In this document: positions 7,162 to 10,645 of the stretch, piece by piece
Layout: every line of letters begins with the position of its first letter
Numbering within the stretch: position 1 is the stretch's first letter
Assembly (NCBI GenBank): GCA_903865465.1
Contig: CAIPJU010000532.1
Coordinates: 1-10,645, forward strand
From: an uncultured Bacteroidota bacterium
GTDB lineage: Bacteria; Bacteroidota; Bacteroidia; Bacteroidales; VadinHA17
Length of the DNA: 10,645 bases
Direction: 5' to 3'
Made by a program: the position numbers and the translations under genes
Notes under the pieces: model-generated
Told to the model about the DNA's origin: nothing
The model's database searches: none
The model's input: only the letters and a program-made list of their open reading frames with translations

Positions 7162-7772
7162 TGCTGGTAAGGATTTCGGTTATTGATAGCCCTGCCCAGG
7201 GTAATCTCATCGGTATATTCCAGTTCGTCGCCAATTGCCAGCCCCCGGGCAAGGGTCGTAATGCTGACATCATATTTGCCAAGCCGCCTGTAAAGATAGA
7301 AGTTGGTAGTGTCACCCTCCATGGTAGTGCTTAGTGCAAGAATCACCTCCTTAACCGAACCTCCTTTTACTTTCTCTTCCAGAGAATCGATCTTCAAATC
7401 CGAAGGACCAATACCGTCGATCGGAGATATTATTCCTCCCAGAACATGATAAAGACCCTTGAATTGTCTGGTGTTCTCAATTGCCATAACATCCTGGATG
7501 CTTTCCACAACACACACAACATTTCTGTCTCTCCTCTCATCATTGCAGATATTGCAAATCTCAGTATCAGAGATGTTGTTACAAATCTTACAGAAAAGGA
7601 TCTCCTCCCTTAATTTAATTATGCTTTCGCCGAATTTTCGTACATCAGAGCTGTTCCTTCTCAAAAGATTCATTACCAGTCGGAAGGCAGTTTTTCTGCC
7701 TATTCCGGGAAGTGAGGCAAACTCATTAACGGCATTTTCAAGCAGCCTTGATGGGAATTCAGTGAAGCTCAT
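7158..7772 (-). CDS. recR: Recombination mediator protein RecR
   Basis: RecR works with RecO (and RecF) to load RecA on single-stranded DNA during gap and break repair. All expected parts are present in 204 residues, the normal length. They are an N-terminal helix-hairpin-helix (LPGIGRKTAFR, 21-31); a C4 zinc finger (Cys61, Cys64, Cys73, Cys76); a Toprim domain (about 85-178, starting VVCVVES with Glu90 and including LSTTMEGDTT); and the C-terminal Walker-B-like segment ARGLAIGDELEYTD. The ATG at 7770-7772 is the natural start because the protein begins 20 residues before the helix-hairpin-helix. It is the first gene of a likely operon with the aminotransferase and E2, whose products have no known link to recombination. 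The upstream 116 bases are shared with the divergent symporter gene. Confidence 0.97.
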   Translation of the reverse strand: MSFTEFPSRLLENAVNEFASLPGIGRKTAFRLVMNLLRRNSSDVRKFGESIIKLREEILFCKICNNISDTEICNICNDERRDRNVVCVVESIQDVMAIENTRQFKGLYHVLGGIISPIDGIGPSDLKIDSLEEKVKGGSVKEVILALSTTMEGDTTNFYLYRRLGKYDVSITTLARGLAIGDELEYTDEITLGRAINNRNPYQQ

Positions 7773-7787
7773 TTATGGTCTTTCAAA

Positions 7788-7795
7788 CAAAATTA
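7788..7795 (-). promoter_or_regulatory. Possible -7 element for recR operon
   Basis: The minus strand reads TAATTTTG, a perfect TAnnTTTG match, 15 bases before the recR start codon. A matching -33 TTG at 17-23 bases is not present, so support is the -7 box and its position only. The leader would be about ten bases long. Confidence 0.35.
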
Positions 7796-7830
7796 GTTCA
7801 ATTTTCGGAAGTAATAAAGGTTTGGAATTT

Positions 7831-7859
7831 TTTGTCTTGCTTTCTTTTCCTTATTCTTG
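7831..7859 (+). promoter_or_regulatory. Possible promoter of the sodium:solute symporter
   Basis: TTTG (7831-7834) is followed after 17 bases by TATTCTTG (7852-7859), which differs from TAnnTTTG at one position. The start of transcription would be near 7865, giving a leader of about 24 bases. The region is T-rich, so a chance match is quite possible. Confidence 0.3.
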
Positions 7860-7888
7860 TGCTTAAATATTCATGAAATCAGTCATTA

Positions 7889-9346
7889 ATGTCACCTCTT
7901 CTGATCCTTACCGTATTCCTGATCTATACTGCTGTTTTATTTACTGTTACGTGGATAACTGCCCGGAAGGCCGACAGCCAGTCATTCTTCATTGGAAATA
8001 AAATATCACCCTGGTTTGTAGTTGCTTACGGGATGATCGGAGCTTCTCTCTCGGGAGTTACATTTATGTCGGTACCAGGGTGGGTAAAAGAGACCCAATT
8101 CAGCTATATGGTTGTTGTACTTGGCTATCTGTTAGGCTATCTGGTCATTGCATTGGTTCTTCTCCCTTTATATTACCGGCTTAAGCTCACTTCGATATAT
8201 TCCTACCTTGATCAGCGGTTTGGCTTTTGGTCGTATAAAACAGGTGCAGGCTTCTTCATTCTCTCACGAACACTGGGTGCATCACTGCGCATGTTCCTGG
8301 TAATAAGTGTTCTCCAAACCTTTGTTTTTGACGCATGGAATGTGCCATTCTGGGTTAATGTATTGGTTTTTATTGTACTTATTATATTGTACACCTTCAG
8401 GGGAGGAATCAGGACAATTATATGGACCGATACACTTCAGACAACCTTCATGCTTCTTGCTGTGGTTCTCTCAGTGATTTATATAAGCCGCGACCTTCAT
8501 ATTTCAATTTCTGGATTAATCGCAACAGTCAGGGCAAGTCATGATTCGAAGATGTTTATCACCGACTGGCATCATCCGCGATTCTTTGTAAAGCAGTTCT
8601 TCAGCGGGATGTTTATTACTATAGTTATGACGGGCCTCGACCAGGAGATGATGCAAAAAAACCTCAGCTGCAAGAACCTGAAAGAAGCTCAGAAAAATAT
8701 GTTCACATTCAGCGGAATACTAGTATTTGTGAACCTTCTGTTCCTCTTCCTCGGAGCGCTTCTCCTTATTTATGCCGCTCAGAAGGGAGTGGTTGCTAAA
8801 TCGACCGATGAGATTTTTCCTACGGTGGCACTTAAATATCTTAGCCCCATGGCAGGACTGGTATTTCTGATTGGATTGATCTCGGCTGCATTTCCCAGTG
8901 CCGACGGTGCCCTTACATCACTTACAACTTCAGTAAGCATTGATTTTCTTGGACTTGATAAACGTCAGGGGATGACTGAAAAAATGAGGACCAGGACGAG
9001 GTATCTTGTACACATTTCCATTGCAATAATATTTTTTATTAGTATACTCATATTCAGTAAACTTAATGACAGGGCAGTCATTGATAAACTTTTTACAATT
9101 GCAGGGTATACTTACGGACCTCTTTTGGGTCTCTATTCGTTCGGCCTTTTCACAAAGAGAATAGCAAAGGATAATCTGACTCCGTTCATTGCAATTATCT
9201 CGCCCCTTGCCTGTTTTTTTCTTAGCAAATATTCAGCGGTTCTTTTCAATGGTTATAAATTCGGTTTCGAACTATTGCTGCTTAACGGATTTCTGACCTT
9301 TGCGGGATTATTTGTATTCAGTCATAAACCGGAAAAGAGAAGTTAG
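7889..9346 (+). CDS. Sodium:solute symporter (SSS family), substrate unknown
   Basis: An inner-membrane secondary transporter of 485 residues that should couple uptake of a solute to sodium entry. The protein is a chain of about 13 hydrophobic segments, beginning at residues 3-22 and ending near 462-477. Family signatures include GASLSGVTFMSVPGWV (51-66, the first-core-helix motif), TFRGGIRTIIWTDTLQ (169-184), GLDQEMMQKNLS (249-260) and FPSADGALTSLTTS (335-348), where Ser337 and the nearby Ser/Thr residues fall at the sodium-site helix of the family, and GYTYGPLLGLYSFGLFTKR (406-424). Length and motifs are complete. No strong Shine-Dalgarno sequence precedes the ATG, which is usual in this phylum. 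The gene is divergent from recR and its stop lies 9 bases from the stop of the opposing DUF6048 gene. SSS members carry sugars, amino acids, sialic acids, iodide and others; nothing nearby points to one. Confidence 0.93.
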   Translation: MSPLLILTVFLIYTAVLFTVTWITARKADSQSFFIGNKISPWFVVAYGMIGASLSGVTFMSVPGWVKETQFSYMVVVLGYLLGYLVIALVLLPLYYRLKLTSIYSYLDQRFGFWSYKTGAGFFILSRTLGASLRMFLVISVLQTFVFDAWNVPFWVNVLVFIVLIILYTFRGGIRTIIWTDTLQTTFMLLAVVLSVIYISRDLHISISGLIATVRASHDSKMFITDWHHPRFFVKQFFSGMFITIVMTGLDQEMMQKNLSCKNLKEAQKNMFTFSGILVFVNLLFLFLGALLLIYAAQKGVVAKSTDEIFPTVALKYLSPMAGLVFLIGLISAAFPSADGALTSLTTSVSIDFLGLDKRQGMTEKMRTRTRYLVHISIAIIFFISILIFSKLNDRAVIDKLFTIAGYTYGPLLGLYSFGLFTKRIAKDNLTPFIAIISPLACFFLSKYSAVLFNGYKFGFELLLLNGFLTFAGLFVFSHKPEKRS

Positions 9347-9355
9347 ATTTCAACT

Positions 9356-10162
9356 TTATTTGATCCCAGGAGAATTCTGAAGGGAACGTGGGGATTTTTG
9401 AACGGAGCCTGGGTTGTTTTGATTGTTTAGGTTGTTCTGATTATTTTGAGTATCAGTATCTTCAGGCTCTTCAGGTTCCTCTTTTTTCTGAATTACCGTT
9501 ATTTTCTTGTAGGTGAAATTCCATGCAATATAGTAACTCACACCTGTCTGAATCTTCTTGCCGGCATCTCCGTACCCCGGCATATCGAGTGGTTTCATAT
9601 TGGCGCCTGCACCTGAATAGAGAAGCATTCTAAGACTCACATTCCAGCCAATGCTAAGATTTTTAAACAGTTCAGCCCTAACTCCGGGGGTAGCTTCAAG
9701 AAAATGACCCATGCTGGTTCTCGAGGGTATTGAAGAGGATTTTGAGCCCCAGTAATTCTCAGTGCTGAAAGAGGGGACCTGGGAATTAAATATTGAAATT
9801 CCGTAATGGAGCCCGATTCCGGCCCAGTACCTTCCTCCGGCCTTGTCGGGCTTGAGAAGGTTATAATCAAATCCTGCCTTAATGAAGATGCCTTTGTCAT
9901 TAAAGGCATAATTGTATTGTGAATAATTATAGCTTGTATATCCTGCACTCAGGTATACAGCTTTCTTTTCATTAAGATCGGCAGATATATAAAATTCCTT
10001 ACTGTCTGTTTTTTTATCGTAATAATGAGAGACAGGCCCTGACAATTCAGCTCCTGCCTTTATTTTTAAAGGCACGGTCAGAGTGTCCTGGGCAAATAGA
10101 TTTCCCGAAAGACAGCCAGCGATTGCTATGAGACTAATAAAATATACGGATATTCTCCTCAT
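9356..10162 (-). CDS. DUF6048 family outer-membrane beta-barrel protein with low-complexity tail
   Basis: A 268-residue predicted envelope protein. The signal sequence is residues 1-25 (cleavage likely after NLFAQ), although IAGC at 14-17 could also act as a lipobox. Residues about 33-219 alternate polar and aromatic residues in strands such as KAVYLSAGYTSYNYSQYNYA and GRYWAGIGLHYGISIF, as in a small eight-to-ten-strand barrel. The stretch HFLEATPGVRAELFKNLSIG and the late MPGYG match what I remember of DUF6048, a Bacteroidota family usually beside DUF6452. After the barrel comes an unusual tail (225-268): an acidic EEPEEPEDTDT part, an Asn/Gln-rich part (NNQNNLNNQNNP) and two SP-containing heptads. 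Its start lies 29 bases inside the DUF6452 gene in another frame, so the two are probably translated together. Function unknown. The family call rests on memory of the pattern, not on a search. Confidence 0.82.
   Translation of the reverse strand: MRRISVYFISLIAIAGCLSGNLFAQDTLTVPLKIKAGAELSGPVSHYYDKKTDSKEFYISADLNEKKAVYLSAGYTSYNYSQYNYAFNDKGIFIKAGFDYNLLKPDKAGGRYWAGIGLHYGISIFNSQVPSFSTENYWGSKSSSIPSRTSMGHFLEATPGVRAELFKNLSIGWNVSLRMLLYSGAGANMKPLDMPGYGDAGKKIQTGVSYYIAWNFTYKKITVIQKKEEPEEPEDTDTQNNQNNLNNQNNPGSVQKSPRSLQNSPGIK
9412..9447 (-). repeat. Two tandem 18-base repeats encoding the Asn/Gln-rich tail
   Basis: Bases 9412-9429 and 9430-9447 match at 15 of 18 positions and lie inside the 3' end of the DUF6048 gene. 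They give the hexapeptide pattern NNQNNL-NNQNNP. Because 18 is a multiple of three, gain or loss of a unit would keep the frame. Confidence 0.7.
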
Positions 10163-10604
10163 TTACGTTGGTAATTGTTTTTCTGCTCAGGTATATAAAA
10201 TCTATGGTGTGTTTTGTGTGTAATACTGTGTCGAGCTGATGATAGAAGCTCACCCCGCACTCTTTTGAAATCAGATGTGGATAGCTTATATACCTGAACT
10301 CAAGAGTATCGGCTATCCCATTTATCGTAATTACAAACCTGCAGGTATCAGATGAGTTATTCAAGGGAATATGGGCAGGCTGGAGACCGGTAGTTTTGTC
10401 ATATATTTTATTATCAGACATATTTAACCCGTAAAGTGATACACTATCAGGAGCCTGGAGTTTCCTGGCGGTGTTGTTATAGAAGGATGCCTTAACGTAA
10501 GCCTCTGTCTCGTCAAAGCACGAACCGGCAGTGCAGGAGAGAACCATTAGAGGTAGAACGGCAAAGAGAAAATAGATAATATATCTTTTGATATCTGGCA
10601 TCAT
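10134..10604 (-). CDS. DUF6452 family putative lipoprotein
   Basis: A 156-residue envelope protein of unknown function. A hydrophobic N-terminus (residues 8-23) ends in VLSC, so Cys24 is a probable lipidation site. Further cysteines at 29, 88 and 116 could form a disulfide. The mature part is predicted beta-rich: YVKASFYNNTA, VSLYGL, FVITINGIADTLEFRY, SYPHLISKECG and a C-terminal NVNEENIRIFY. These blocks, especially the SYPHLISKECG stretch and the EENI ending, match my memory of DUF6452, which in Bacteroidota sits directly before DUF6048 and often after rlmD. rlmD, if present here, would lie beyond the right edge. Two consecutive ATG codons (10604 and 10601) open the frame; either could start it. 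The last eight codons overlap the start of the DUF6048 gene. Confidence 0.82.
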   Translation of the reverse strand: MMPDIKRYIIYFLFAVLPLMVLSCTAGSCFDETEAYVKASFYNNTARKLQAPDSVSLYGLNMSDNKIYDKTTGLQPAHIPLNNSSDTCRFVITINGIADTLEFRYISYPHLISKECGVSFYHQLDTVLHTKHTIDFIYLSRKTITNVNEENIRIFY

Positions 10605-10617
10605 AAAATGAAAGCGC

Positions 10618-10625
10618 CAAATATA
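10618..10625 (-). promoter_or_regulatory. Possible -7 element for the DUF6452-DUF6048 pair
   Basis: The minus strand reads TATATTTG, a perfect TAnnTTTG match, 13 bases before the first ATG at 10604. The -33 position would be at or beyond the right edge of the window and cannot be judged. A promoter here would make the pair independent of any upstream gene. Confidence 0.35.
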
Positions 10626-10645
10626 TCAAAAATATCGATATAAGG

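Noticed and set aside
7459..7866. A 135-codon plus-strand open frame antisense to recR
   Set aside because: recR in the opposite strand is complete with all motifs; the antisense product has no recognisable domain.
1..10645. CRISPR array, tRNA, rRNA, insertion sequence, phage or defence genes
   Set aside because: No regularly spaced repeats, no tRNA-like or rRNA-like stretch, no transposase, integrase or terminal inverted repeats were seen; base composition is even across the window.

Overview
The window looks like an ordinary chromosomal segment of a Bacteroidota (Bacteroidales-like) bacterium. The reasons are the PD40/TPR periplasmic proteins, the DUF6452-DUF6048 gene pair that I know only from this phylum, TAnnTTTG-type -7 promoter elements upstream of several genes, and the lack of strong Shine-Dalgarno sequences. 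Eight protein genes fill almost all of it. There are no RNA genes, insertion sequences, CRISPR arrays or prophage genes, and the longest gap between genes is about 204 bases.

Layout from left to right. (1) 61-1335 and 1485-4355, both minus strand, are a tandem pair of paralogous secreted proteins with TPR repeats and a PD40 beta-propeller. The left one is only the TPR-propeller module. The right one continues into beta-sandwich domains, a long helical region and a C-terminal membrane helix. (2) 4560-7772, minus strand, is an apparent operon read in the order recR, class I/II PLP aminotransferase, 2-oxo-acid dehydrogenase E2. recR and the aminotransferase overlap by ATGA. (3) 7889-9346, plus strand, is a sodium:solute symporter divergent from recR. 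(4) 9356-10604, minus strand, is a DUF6452 lipoprotein gene overlapping a DUF6048 outer-membrane barrel gene by 29 bases. It converges on the symporter with only 9 bases between stop codons.

How the genes may work together. The aminotransferase and E2 could carry out successive steps (amino acid to 2-oxo acid to acyl-CoA) of branched-chain or related amino-acid breakdown, but E1 and E3 genes are not here. RecR shares only the transcript. The PD40 pair resembles the front half of PorE-like type IX secretion or cell-envelope proteins without the OmpA peptidoglycan-binding end; the larger one is instead predicted to be held in the inner membrane. DUF6452 and DUF6048 probably form an envelope unit of unknown role.

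The least ordinary item is the 956-residue PD40 protein: its architecture, with a repeated helical segment before a C-terminal membrane anchor, is not one I recognise as a named family. No clearly new multi-gene system is evident.
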